Positions 8,621-17,197 of a stretch of 64,000 bases of DNA are shown piece after piece. The translations under genes were made by a program, and so were the position numbers. Source of the stretch: Amycolatopsis sp. cg9. GTDB lineage: Bacteria > Actinomycetota > Actinomycetes > Mycobacteriales > Pseudonocardiaceae. Location: contig NZ_CP166850.1 of the NCBI RefSeq assembly GCF_041346945.1, positions 186,001 to 250,000 of the forward strand, in the 5' to 3' direction. The notes under the pieces are model-generated. The model made no database searches, had not been told where the DNA came from, and saw nothing but the letters and a program-made list of their open reading frames with translations. The first letter of the stretch is position 1; every line of letters begins with the position of its first letter.

Positions 8621-9132
8621 CGACGTCGACCGCGGTCCTGCTGATCACGTGGGCGGCGATCGCCGTACTCTTCTTCGGCCTCGCGGCGGTGCTGCGCGAG
8701 GTGCGGCTGCTGCGCGGGATCGTCACCCGGACGTCCGACGGCTTCGTGGCCGCGCCGCCGGACGTGGACCTCGGGCCGCGGTTCGCCGGGCGGGTCGTGG
8801 CGGCCGTCGACTCCGGCTGCCCGCTCTGCCTGACCGTGGTCGACCGGCTGGCCGAGCTCGGCGCCGGGACGACGCTGCTGACCCACGAACCGCCCTCGGC
8901 GTGGCAGGGCCTGGCCCGTGGCCTGCCGGTGGTCTCGGACGCCGAAGCGTGGCGCTCGGTCTCGCACCTCTCGCCGCCGGTGCTCATGCTCGCCGACGAC
9001 ACCGGCCGCGTCCGGCGGCTGCAGCTCCCGGTCCGCGCCGCCGACGTGGACACCACCCTGGCCGGCTGGACCGGCCCGAAGGCAGGAGGTGAGGTCGGTG
9101 GCACTCGAGCCGGCGCGGATTCCGGAGCTTGA
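8617..9132 (+). CDS. Membrane-anchored thioredoxin-like protein with CPLC motif (MauD-like)
   Basis: A 171-residue protein with one N-terminal membrane helix (about residues 5-27) and a thioredoxin-like domain bearing CPLC at residues 68-71 (VDSGCPLCLTVVDRL) and a cis-proline-like SPPVLM loop. This is the expected layout of a MauD-type thiol oxidoreductase outside the membrane. It starts with ATGA on the upstream gene, and its end overlaps the next gene by 35 bp. Together with the MauE-like protein at 7320-7802 it suggests a dedicated disulfide relay. Confidence 0.75.
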   Translation: MTTSTAVLLITWAAIAVLFFGLAAVLREVRLLRGIVTRTSDGFVAAPPDVDLGPRFAGRVVAAVDSGCPLCLTVVDRLAELGAGTTLLTHEPPSAWQGLARGLPVVSDAEAWRSVSHLSPPVLMLADDTGRVRRLQLPVRAADVDTTLAGWTGPKAGGEVGGTRAGADSGA

Positions 9133-9664
9133 CCGGGCGGACCCGGACGCCGGGCGCACGCGGGCGGGCGCGAAGCTGCCCGGGGCCGGGACCCGCCGGA
9201 CGTTCCTGCGGGCGGTGGCGCTCGGCGTGCTGACGATCGGCGCGACCGCGCTCGACTGGTCCGGCCTGGCGCGCCTCCGGCGGGCGAACGCGGAGTCCGG
9301 CCCGAACGGCATGCAGGGCTGGGACCGCAACGACTGCCGGGACGCCTACGCCACCGGCTACCCCGAGCTGCCCGACACCAGCGGCAGCTACGTCAACACC
9401 TACGCCGCCTGCTTCGGCGGCTACTGGCGCGGCAGCACCTACTGCGAAGCCGGGTGGCACAAGTACGGCACGTGGAACGAGAACGGCGTGCAGGTCGACC
9501 ACCAGCCGCTGTCCAACACCTGCGGCCAGACGATCGCCAAGAACGCGTGGCGGTGGACCACGCCGGACAAGAAGGTCTACCGCTGCTCGGACGGGTTCTC
9601 CACGTTCTGGGGCGAGGGCAGCACCGGGCAGACGTACCTGACGATCTGCCGGGCCGAGCTCTGA
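9098..9664 (+). CDS. TAT-exported six-cysteine protein
   Basis: A 188-residue protein with a twin-arginine signal (TRRTFLRAVALGVL, about residues 32-45) followed by a hydrophobic stretch to about residue 52. The exported part is rich in Gly, Tyr, Trp and Asn and has six cysteines, enough for three disulfides, ending in LTICRAEL. GTG 9098 has AGGAGGTGA 5 nt upstream. It overlaps the thioredoxin-like gene, so the two are coupled. The size and neighbours recall the MauA small subunit, but the cysteine pattern does not match MauA, so it is left as an unknown substrate of the MauE/MauD-like pair. Confidence 0.78.
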   Translation: MALEPARIPELDRADPDAGRTRAGAKLPGAGTRRTFLRAVALGVLTIGATALDWSGLARLRRANAESGPNGMQGWDRNDCRDAYATGYPELPDTSGSYVNTYAACFGGYWRGSTYCEAGWHKYGTWNENGVQVDHQPLSNTCGQTIAKNAWRWTTPDKKVYRCSDGFSTFWGEGSTGQTYLTICRAEL

Positions 9665-9837
9665 CGGCGGCACTCCCCCGGCGCCGGTGGCACCCGCTGA
9701 CCATCGCCGCCGGGCTGGTGGCCGCCGCGCTGGGCGTGGCCGGCGCGGTCGTGCTCGCGCCGCCGGGCTGGCTGCTGCCGAGCGCGTGGCTCGTCCTGTG
9801 CGCGGCCGCGGGCTTCGCCACCAGCGGCTCCGTTTGA
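9661..9837 (+). CDS. Possible small membrane protein
   Basis: A frame of about 58 residues with a short basic leader (PRRRWHP) and two hydrophobic segments ending in GFATSGSV. No ATG or GTG precedes the first hydrophobic segment after the upstream stop; a CTG at 9661 overlapping that stop is the only placed candidate. The hydrophobic pattern and operon position support a real gene, but the start is unresolved. Confidence 0.35.
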   Translation: MTAALPRRRWHPLTIAAGLVAAALGVAGAVVLAPPGWLLPSAWLVLCAAAGFATSGSV

Positions 9838-9855
9838 AGCCGGAACTCGGCCTCC

Positions 9856-10419
9856 GTGCTGAGCTCGCCGGTCTGGCGGGGCACACCGACACTGGCGTTC
9901 TGCGCGGGCCTCGTCTGCGGGGGCGCCCTCACCGCACTGGTGCTCGTGGTGGCGGGCTCGCTGCTGCGCGCGCCCTTGCCCGTGGCCGTCCGCTGGGGCG
10001 TGGTGGCGGCGGCGCTCGTGGCCGTGCTGCTGCGCGAGACCGGCGTGTGGTCGTTCCGGCTGCCGGAGAACCGGCGGCTGGTGCCCGACACCGTCTTCCG
10101 GCTGGGCCGGCACCTCGGCCCGCTGCAGTTCGGGTTCGAGATGGGCACCGGCGTCCGCACCTACCTGCCCAGCGGGCTGCCGTACGTCGCCGCGGTCGCC
10201 GTGGCGCTCAGCGCCCCGCTCCCCGCCGCGCTGGCCGCGGGCGCCGGGTTCGGGCTCGGCCGCGCGCTGATGACCACGGCGAACACGCGCTACGACACCG
10301 AAGGCGGCTGGGACGGCGAATGGCTGGCCCACCGCCGGGTCCTCCGGCTGCTGACCACCGCCGCCTTCGCCGTCCCGCTCGCCGTCGTCACCCTGCTGTC
10401 GTCGTCCGGTACGCCCTGA
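9856..10419 (+). CDS. Unknown polytopic membrane protein, end of thiol/export operon
   Basis: A 187-residue protein with about four or five hydrophobic helices and a CAGLVCGG cysteine pair in the first one. The central soluble piece is LPENRRLVPDTVFRLGRHLG. The start is probably GTG 9856. It follows the six-cysteine protein gene and ends 32 bp inside the convergent subtilase gene. The two membrane cysteines would suit an electron-transfer role for the thioredoxin-like protein, in the manner of CcdA, but the sequence does not resemble CcdA closely enough to say so. Confidence 0.6.
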   Translation: MLSSPVWRGTPTLAFCAGLVCGGALTALVLVVAGSLLRAPLPVAVRWGVVAAALVAVLLRETGVWSFRLPENRRLVPDTVFRLGRHLGPLQFGFEMGTGVRTYLPSGLPYVAAVAVALSAPLPAALAAGAGFGLGRALMTTANTRYDTEGGWDGEWLAHRRVLRLLTTAAFAVPLAVVTLLSSSGTP

Positions 10420-13400
10420 GCACGGTCTGCGTGACGCCGTTCCCCTCGGTGTCGCGGGCCGTGATGCGCAGCGAGACGAAGCGGTCCCCCGCCGGGTTGC
10501 GCACCACCGCCAGGCCGCCGTCGCCGATCCGGAGCGCGTGGGCGTCCGCCCAGGTCACGCCGTCGTCCGCGGAGGTCTCGACCCGCAGGTCCGCGAGACG
10601 GAACGCGCCCGCGCCCGGCTGCCGCTGCGCGGTCAGGGAGAGCAGGAACGGGCGGCCCGCCGGGGCCCGGCTGTCGTCGTCGAGCGCGCCCTGCGCCCGG
10701 ACCACCATGAGCGGCGGCGGGGCGGCCGGGCCGGTGTCGCGGAACGTCCACGCCACGTCGACGCGGGTGCCGAGCACCGACCACGGCACGCTGCGCGTGG
10801 CGACGGACCGCAGGGTGAGCGGGCCCCCGCCGCCGGCGGGGACGGTGAACGCCCCGAACTCCGGGTCGGCCGTGGTGCCCAGCTCGACCCCGTCCCGCGA
10901 CAGCGTCGCCGTGCCGGACAGGCCCACCGGCGGCGCGCTGTACTGCTCCGGGTCGCTGCCCGAGACCACCGGGATCGCGTAGGTGAGCTGGTCCCCGGTG
11001 CGCAGCACGCCCCAGCCGTCGCGCGGCGCGCCGAACGCGGGTCCGATCGGGCCGCTGTTCCAGTCGGCGTGCTGGGCGCCGGGCCGGTAGGTCCGGTACG
11101 AGAACTGGTTCTCCGAGTCGGTCAGGTCCGGCGGGTACACCGCGAGGATGTGCTGCCAGCTCACCGCCGGTCCGGGGGTGTAGTACTCCGTCCGCCGGCT
11201 CGGCAGCGTGTGCGGCAGGATCTGGTACGCGCCGCTGTCGGCGCCCGGGAAGCCGAACGACGCGTAGTCGACGCGCAGACCGTTCGTCACGCCGCCTTGG
11301 GTCCGGTAGCGGGCGTCGACCACGGCGAGGTCCTTGTCCCGCACCCGGAACACCGGGTCGGCGGGCACGCGGCCGCGTTCGAGCAGCGCCAGCTGGTAGA
11401 CGTACCCGCCGGGATCGGCGCCCGGTTCGCGAGCGGCCAGCGTGGCCCTGAGGTACATCGCGTAGGTGTGGTCGGTGACCGGGCGGCCGGAGCCGGCGGC
11501 GAACAGCTCGTTGCCCGGCTGGACGAGCCAGGCGAGCGTGCTGGTGCGGTCGCCGGCCGGGTTCCCCGAGACCAGGCCGAGCTCGCCCGACTGCAGGTGC
11601 GCGTCCGGGTGGTCGACGACCGCCCGCACCGGCTTGCCCGCCCGGGCGTCCAGGGTGAACGCGGTGTCGCCGGTGATCGCGACCCCCGGCTTGGACAGCA
11701 GGGTCACCGCCTGCCCGGCCACGTCGAAGGCGTTGAGGTCGTAGCTGCCCTTGGGCACCCGGACCACGGCCACGCCGTCGGGCCCGATCGGCCGGACGCC
11801 GAACGCTTCCCCGGTCGTCGTGCTGACGAGCTTGGCGATGCCCGCGCCGGGCCCGCCGTTCCGGCCGATCAGCCGGACGCTGACGGTGTAGCTCTCGCGC
11901 TCGAGGGTGGCCCCGAACGCGGTCTGCACGGCGATCCCGGGCGCCGTCGCGCTCAGCCTGCCGCTGTGCGGGCCGGTCGCCGCCGCCGTGGGCCGGAGGG
12001 TGACGCCGACGTCGGCGGTGCCGTGCCCGGGGACCACCACGGTGGCCGCGGACGGCGTGACGAGCCCGTCGGAGCTGGTGAGCGCGAGGGTGACGGCGGT
12101 GTCCCCGTCGTTGCGGTAGGTCACGGTCTTCGTCACCGGCGTGGTGTGCGGCCAGGCGAAGAAGCCGTAGCTCAGGCTCCCGGTGGTGGCCGTGACCCGC
12201 TGGGTGACCGCGCGGGCCGCGTCCACCCGGCCCGCGCCCTGCCCGGGGACGTCGCCGGTGGGCTGCGCGGTGCTGGTCAACGTGGGCTTGAGCCGCCCGG
12301 CGGTCCAGTCCGGGTGCTCCTGCCGCAGCAGCGCGGCCACGCCCGCGACGTGCGGTGCCGCCATGGACGTGCCGGACAGCCGGGCGTAGTCGGCGTCGAC
12401 CGGCGCCGCGTCCCCGTCGCGGGTGCCCGCGGCCCGCGCCGAGACGATGCCTTCGCCGGGCGCGGACAGGTCGGGCTTGACCGCGTAGTCGCCGAGGCGG
12501 GGACCGCGGTTGGAGAACGGGCTGGTGACGTCGGCCGCCGACACGCTGCCGACGGCGAGCGCCGCGTCCGCCGCCGCGGGCGCGACGACCGGCAGGGGCT
12601 CGGGCAGGTCGAGCGTCCGGTCGTTGCCCGCCGGGGCGACGAAGAGGGTGCCGTACAGCGCGGTGAGCGCGTTCACCGCCTGCGACAGCGGGTCCGTGCC
12701 GTCGGTCGCGTCGCCGCCGAGGCTGAGGTTGACCACGGGTACCTGCGGCGCGATCCACTCCATCCCGGCGATCACCGCCGACTCCGGGCAGCCGTAGGCG
12801 ACGCAGACCTTGCCGCTGATCAGCCGCGCGTCCGGCGCCACGCCCCGGTATCGGCCCCCGGAAGCGGCGCCGGTGCCGGCGATGATGCCCGCGACGTGCG
12901 TGCCGTGGCCGAGGTCGTCGCTCGCGTCCGGCCGGGTCCCGGTGAAGTCCCGGGCGGCCACGACCTTGCCGGCCAGGTCCGGGTGGTCGGCCTTGACGCC
13001 GGTGTCGAGCAGCCCGACGGTGACGCCGCTGCCGGTGTAGCCGGCCTGCCAGGCGGCCGGGGCGCCGATCTGCGGCACGCTGACGTCGAGGGCCGGGGTG
13101 GCCAGGCCGTCCAGCCACACCTTGGCGATGCCGGGCCGCAGCGTGCCCGGGGACGCGGTGAGCCAGGTCCAGAACTCCGCGCCGCGCCGCCGGTCCTGGC
13201 GGACGGCCGCCCCGCGCACGCTGGGCAGGTCCCGGACGGTCGTGGCGGCCGCCGCGGCCGGCCGGGCCCCGGCGGCGTAGGTCATGATCAGCGGCAGGCC
13301 GGGCTCGGGGTCGGCCAGGTGCTGGCGCAGCAGTTCGGAGACGTCGAACAGGCGCGGGTCGAGCCGCCCGGCGGCCAGCAGCGGCAGCGCGTCCGCGGGC

Positions 13401-13666
13401 ACCACGGTGACGTCGCCCGCACGACCGCCGGTGCTCGTCTCGCGCAGGAAGCCGATCTCGCCGCGGCCCGGTCCGGGCTCGACCACGACCGCGGCCGCCG
13501 CCCCGCGGGCCCCGGGCAGCACCCGCACCCGGTCGCCGGTGATGAGCGTGACCGACCGGCCGTCCGCGTTCGGTGCCGGAGCCGGCGCGGCCACGGCGGC
13601 CGCGGGAACGGGGAACGCCATTCCGGCCGCCAGCGCGATCGCCACCGCTTTTTGTTTCCGACGCAC
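10388..13666 (-). CDS. Secreted subtilisin-family (S8) serine protease
   Basis: A 1092-residue exported peptidase. A signal peptide (VRRKQKAVAIALAAGMAF to AAP) is followed by a propeptide and the S8 domain with Asp near residue 221 (GLLDTGVKADHPDL), His near 256 (GHGTHVAGIIAG) and Ser near 434 (LSGTSMAAPHVAG). About 600 residues of beta-rich C-terminal domains follow, as in large actinobacterial subtilases. GTG 13666 was chosen because GGGGAGG lies 6 nt upstream. It probably degrades extracellular protein. The end overlaps the convergent membrane protein gene by 32 bp. Confidence 0.93.
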   Translation of the reverse strand: MRRKQKAVAIALAAGMAFPVPAAAVAAPAPAPNADGRSVTLITGDRVRVLPGARGAAAAVVVEPGPGRGEIGFLRETSTGGRAGDVTVVPADALPLLAAGRLDPRLFDVSELLRQHLADPEPGLPLIMTYAAGARPAAAAATTVRDLPSVRGAAVRQDRRRGAEFWTWLTASPGTLRPGIAKVWLDGLATPALDVSVPQIGAPAAWQAGYTGSGVTVGLLDTGVKADHPDLAGKVVAARDFTGTRPDASDDLGHGTHVAGIIAGTGAASGGRYRGVAPDARLISGKVCVAYGCPESAVIAGMEWIAPQVPVVNLSLGGDATDGTDPLSQAVNALTALYGTLFVAPAGNDRTLDLPEPLPVVAPAAADAALAVGSVSAADVTSPFSNRGPRLGDYAVKPDLSAPGEGIVSARAAGTRDGDAAPVDADYARLSGTSMAAPHVAGVAALLRQEHPDWTAGRLKPTLTSTAQPTGDVPGQGAGRVDAARAVTQRVTATTGSLSYGFFAWPHTTPVTKTVTYRNDGDTAVTLALTSSDGLVTPSAATVVVPGHGTADVGVTLRPTAAATGPHSGRLSATAPGIAVQTAFGATLERESYTVSVRLIGRNGGPGAGIAKLVSTTTGEAFGVRPIGPDGVAVVRVPKGSYDLNAFDVAGQAVTLLSKPGVAITGDTAFTLDARAGKPVRAVVDHPDAHLQSGELGLVSGNPAGDRTSTLAWLVQPGNELFAAGSGRPVTDHTYAMYLRATLAAREPGADPGGYVYQLALLERGRVPADPVFRVRDKDLAVVDARYRTQGGVTNGLRVDYASFGFPGADSGAYQILPHTLPSRRTEYYTPGPAVSWQHILAVYPPDLTDSENQFSYRTYRPGAQHADWNSGPIGPAFGAPRDGWGVLRTGDQLTYAIPVVSGSDPEQYSAPPVGLSGTATLSRDGVELGTTADPEFGAFTVPAGGGGPLTLRSVATRSVPWSVLGTRVDVAWTFRDTGPAAPPPLMVVRAQGALDDDSRAPAGRPFLLSLTAQRQPGAGAFRLADLRVETSADDGVTWADAHALRIGDGGLAVVRNPAGDRFVSLRITARDTEGNGVTQTVLRAYRTTTAG

Positions 13667-13825
13667 GCGGAGCCTCCCCGAACAGAGATCGGAATTGCCT
13701 CCGGGCGCGCTGCGAGCACCCATGACCCCATTCCGGCGATACCGTGGAATGCGAGAGCGACCGGCACCCGCACTTTACGGCGCGGGGGTGTGATGTCAAT
13801 CACCCGTCGCGGTCGAAAAAAATTA

Positions 13826-14734
13826 TCAGGGTTTGGTGAGATCGGCTTCCGTCAGCGCGCGGACGACGTCGGCGCGCCGTTCCGGCGATTCGCGGACCGT
13901 CCGGCTCATCTCCACGTGCAGGAACACCGTGTCGTCCGAGGCGGCCATCTTGCCCTGGACGTTCGTCGTGCCTTCCAGGCCCTTGCACCGCTCTTCCCAG
14001 GCGCGGCAGACGGCGAACCCGTCCGCGGTCAGCCGGTCGGCCGCGCGCCGGGCCGCGTCGCCGGCCACCGTGGCGCCCGAGGAGAGCACGATGTCGGTCG
14101 AGGGCAGGTTCTGGTCGTGGAAGCCGTGCAGCTGGACCTGCGCCAGCCCGCGTCCCGCGAGCGCGGTGGCGACGACGTGGAACACCGAATCCGCCTCGTG
14201 GGCGACGTCCGCCCGGCCGTCGTCCGCCTTGCGGTGCGCGCCCGCCACCAGCAGCACCGCGCCCGGCACCCGCCGGAACAGGTCGACGCCGAACAGCTCC
14301 GTGCGCAGGTCGAACGCCGGGTGCGGCACCTCCACCACCAGCGACGGCGGCGCCGACCGGTCGATGACGTACATCCCCCACGCCCGGTCGGTGCCGGATT
14401 CGTTCACCGCGATCGTGTACGGCCGCCCGGTCGCCGGGTCGACGCCGTCGCGCACCGAAAAGCCGAGCTTTTCGAAATCCGCGGTGCCGCGGCGGTCCAC
14501 CACGGCGGCGAACCCGGTGGCGGCCGTACGACGTTCGTCGGATTTCGGTGAGCGGTACTCCTGGTCGGCGGACAGCCCGGCTGTGAACTTCGTTACGAGG
14601 GAATCCAAACCGGCCTCCGGCGCGGGTGGTGGTGGCTCGTCGTCACCGAGGACCAGCACCAACGTCAAGGCCAGCCCCAGCGCGACGACCACGCCGACCA
14701 CGCTGAGCAACGTCCGCGGCCGACTGATCACCAC
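13826..14734 (-). CDS. Membrane-anchored exported protein, possible metal-dependent amidohydrolase
   Basis: A 302-residue protein with an N-terminal membrane anchor (about residues 9-30), a Pro-rich spacer and an extracellular domain. Conserved-looking polar clusters VEVPHPAFDLRTE, VAGAHRKA, VAHEADSVFH and VQLHGFHDQ could supply histidine and acidic metal ligands, loosely recalling N-formylglutamate amidohydrolases and poly-gamma-glutamate hydrolases. It diverges from the CapB/CapC operon at 14926, which would fit trimming of that polymer. Function is inferred from motif impression and context only. Confidence 0.6.
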   Translation of the reverse strand: MVISRPRTLLSVVGVVVALGLALTLVLVLGDDEPPPPAPEAGLDSLVTKFTAGLSADQEYRSPKSDERRTAATGFAAVVDRRGTADFEKLGFSVRDGVDPATGRPYTIAVNESGTDRAWGMYVIDRSAPPSLVVEVPHPAFDLRTELFGVDLFRRVPGAVLLVAGAHRKADDGRADVAHEADSVFHVVATALAGRGLAQVQLHGFHDQNLPSTDIVLSSGATVAGDAARRAADRLTADGFAVCRAWEERCKGLEGTTNVQGKMAASDDTVFLHVEMSRTVRESPERRADVVRALTEADLTKP

Positions 14735-14925
14735 CCGGAGTGTACTGACGCCGTCCGGCCGTCACCCCTAGCCGCCGTTTGTCCCACGATGGGGGGAGTT
14801 GTACCGTCACCGCTGACAACTTCGAGACCTTCACGTGACCCGAAAGAGTGGACCTTCCGCTAACGGCCCCTTACCGGCCGGTGACCTTCCGGGATCGCTC
14901 GACTGAAAGGCCCTGGGGAGACCAG

Positions 14926-17196
14926 GTGAACCGGCCAACACCGCACGACGATCGAGCCGCCCGGTTGCGCGCGCAGATCCCGGAAGCGGGCTTCCCGCGC
15001 GGCGTGGGCGTCGCCTCCGCGACCACCTTCGCGGTGCTGCTGCTCATCGCCGCCTTCACCGCGCTCTACCTGTCCACCGCGGGCCCGCTTTCCCTGATCC
15101 GCGCCGACGACCAGTCCGGCCGGGTCTCCGACGAGGTCACCGCGAGCCAGCAGCGCACCACCGCCGGGCTCGCGCAGAGCGTCGCGACGTCGGCAACGGC
15201 CGCCGCCGGTGACCTGCAGGTCGCGGCCGGCTCCGGGGTGTTCGACACCGACGACGACGCCGCGCTCCTGACCCGCCTCGGCGAAACCTACGACGACTGG
15301 CGCGGCATCGCCGTCTACGACCTGGCCTCGCAGAAGGTCGTGGCCACGCGCGGCGAGCCGGTGCCGGTGGAGACGCTGCGCGGGGTCGCTGTCGCGAACC
15401 TCACCGTCCGCCCGGTCGCCCGCCCCGGCGACACCCCGCTCGTGCTCACCGCGCTCCCGCTCACCGGTACCCGCGCCGGCAAGCTCCTCGTCGTCTCGAC
15501 GGCGTTGCGCGGCACCGCCGGCGACCTCGACAAGGACACGCAGCAGCAGGTCCGCCTGGTCACCTCGGACGGCGCGGTGCTGCACACGCACGGCACCGAC
15601 GTCGCCGCGACCGACCGGCCCGCGCAGGACCTGCTCGCCCGCGCGGCGACCGCGGCCGCCGCGGGGCAGGCGGGCGTCCTCACCGGCGACGCCGACCCGG
15701 CGGGCAAGCGCGCCGCCGTCGTCTCCTACGCCCCGGTCTCGCCGTCGGGCACCGGCGGCAGCCTCGGCCTGTCCGTCGTCTCGTTCAGCCGCTTCCCGGT
15801 CGACGCGGTGCCGGTCCGCTGGCCCGGCCTGATCCCCGCCGCCGCGCTGCTCGCCCTCGCCGTCGCCGGGTTCGTCCTGCTCCGGCGCACGGTCGTCGCC
15901 CCGATCCGCCGCCTTCGCACCGACGCACTCGCCGTCGCGGCGGGCGCGCTCGGCAAGCCGGTCCGGCAGTCGCGGATCCGCGAGGTCAACCGGCTGACGA
16001 CCGCCGTCGAGCGGTACCGCTGCAAGCTCCGCCGTCGCAAGCCCGCGAAGCCGGTCCGCCCGTTCCTGTCCGCCCAGCTCGTCATCGTCCTGGTCGCGCT
16101 CGCGCTGCTCGGCTGGTCGGGGGCGGTCGCCGCGACGCTCGGGCGGCAGCACGCCGAGGTCTCGGCGACGACGCTGTCCGAGCACGGCGTCCGCGTCACG
16201 CGCTCGGCGGACACGCTGCGGCGCAGCCTCGCCGAGGGCCTGACCGATCTGCAGTCCGTCGCGCGGCTCGGCAAGGGGAAGCAGCCGGACCGGCTGCGCG
16301 GCATGCTCGACCAGCTCGCCGGCACCGAAAGCCGGTTCCGGAGCGTCTACGTCGCCGACGAGCAGGGCTCGGTGCTGCTGCAAGCCGGGCGCGAGGCCCT
16401 GCGCGACCCCGGGAAGCTGCCCGAGGGCGAAGGGCTGCGCCAGCACAACACCAGCGGCCGCGTCCCGGTCGTCTACGCCTTCACGCCGCTGCCGGACTCG
16501 AAGAACGTCCTGGTCGGCGAGTACGACGTGCCGCGGATGGCCGCGCTGCTCGGCCCCGCCGGCGGCCGCGTCCGCGTCGTCGACGAGGGCAAGCGCACCA
16601 TCGCCGACACCGAGGGCTACCTCGCCTTCGCCGCGCTCTCCGACCCGGCACTGATCAAGAGCGTCGACGCGGCGCTGTCCGGCAAGGACGCCCGCGAGAC
16701 GACGGCTTCGACGCTCGTCGCGGCGCAGCGCCTGGCCGACAAGGGCAACGCCGCTTCGCTGAAGTGGGTCGTCGTCGCCGAGCAGCCGATCGGTTCGCTC
16801 GGTCTCGCGGACAACACCGTGCGCTCGGGTGCGCGGGTCGCCGCCCTGCTGACCGGCGTCGTCGCGCTGATGCTGTTCGCCTGGCACTTCCTGGTGGTCG
16901 TGCGGCCGCTGCGGCGGGTCGGCGCGGAAGCCCGGCGGATCGCGGGCGGCGACACCGGAGCCGTCGTCTACCCCCAGCGGCAGGACGAGATCGGCACCAT
17001 CGCCTCCTGCGTGGAGATCTGCCGGCAGGCGCTGACCGAAGGCAAGGTCCGGCTCGGCGAAGTCCGGCGCCCGGCGGGCGCGGCCACCGACGAAACCGAG
17101 CTGATCCAGCGCATCGAGATCGACGAGCCGGCCCGGCCCCGCCGCGACCACGCGAAGAGCGACTACCTGAGCTGGCTGGACGGGGCCGGGGTCTGA
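14926..17196 (+). CDS. Tandem double-sensor HAMP membrane protein, head of CapB/CapC operon
   Basis: A 756-residue protein built as two repeated units: membrane helix (29-51), extracellular sensor-like domain, helix (about 300-322) and HAMP-like RRTVVAPIRRL; then helix (about 380-405), second extracellular domain, helix (about 638-660) and HAMP (VVRPLRRVGAEARRIAGG). No kinase, cyclase or methyl-accepting domain follows. GTG 14926 has GGGGAG 5 nt upstream. The capB gene begins 1 nt after its stop. It may sense or scaffold the polymer synthase, perhaps in place of the missing CapA; that is inference. Confidence 0.8.
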   Translation: MNRPTPHDDRAARLRAQIPEAGFPRGVGVASATTFAVLLLIAAFTALYLSTAGPLSLIRADDQSGRVSDEVTASQQRTTAGLAQSVATSATAAAGDLQVAAGSGVFDTDDDAALLTRLGETYDDWRGIAVYDLASQKVVATRGEPVPVETLRGVAVANLTVRPVARPGDTPLVLTALPLTGTRAGKLLVVSTALRGTAGDLDKDTQQQVRLVTSDGAVLHTHGTDVAATDRPAQDLLARAATAAAAGQAGVLTGDADPAGKRAAVVSYAPVSPSGTGGSLGLSVVSFSRFPVDAVPVRWPGLIPAAALLALAVAGFVLLRRTVVAPIRRLRTDALAVAAGALGKPVRQSRIREVNRLTTAVERYRCKLRRRKPAKPVRPFLSAQLVIVLVALALLGWSGAVAATLGRQHAEVSATTLSEHGVRVTRSADTLRRSLAEGLTDLQSVARLGKGKQPDRLRGMLDQLAGTESRFRSVYVADEQGSVLLQAGREALRDPGKLPEGEGLRQHNTSGRVPVVYAFTPLPDSKNVLVGEYDVPRMAALLGPAGGRVRVVDEGKRTIADTEGYLAFAALSDPALIKSVDAALSGKDARETTASTLVAAQRLADKGNAASLKWVVVAEQPIGSLGLADNTVRSGARVAALLTGVVALMLFAWHFLVVVRPLRRVGAEARRIAGGDTGAVVYPQRQDEIGTIASCVEICRQALTEGKVRLGEVRRPAGAATDETELIQRIEIDEPARPRRDHAKSDYLSWLDGAGV

Positions 17197-17197
17197 C

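Noticed and set aside
9098..9664. Calling the six-cysteine protein the methylamine dehydrogenase small subunit
   Set aside because: The cysteine spacing and the tryptophan pair needed for the TTQ cofactor do not match, and no other mau structural genes are seen.
10538..14551. A 1337-codon plus-strand frame opposite the subtilase
   Set aside because: It spans two real minus-strand genes and an intergenic gap, has low-complexity composition and no domain; shadow frame.
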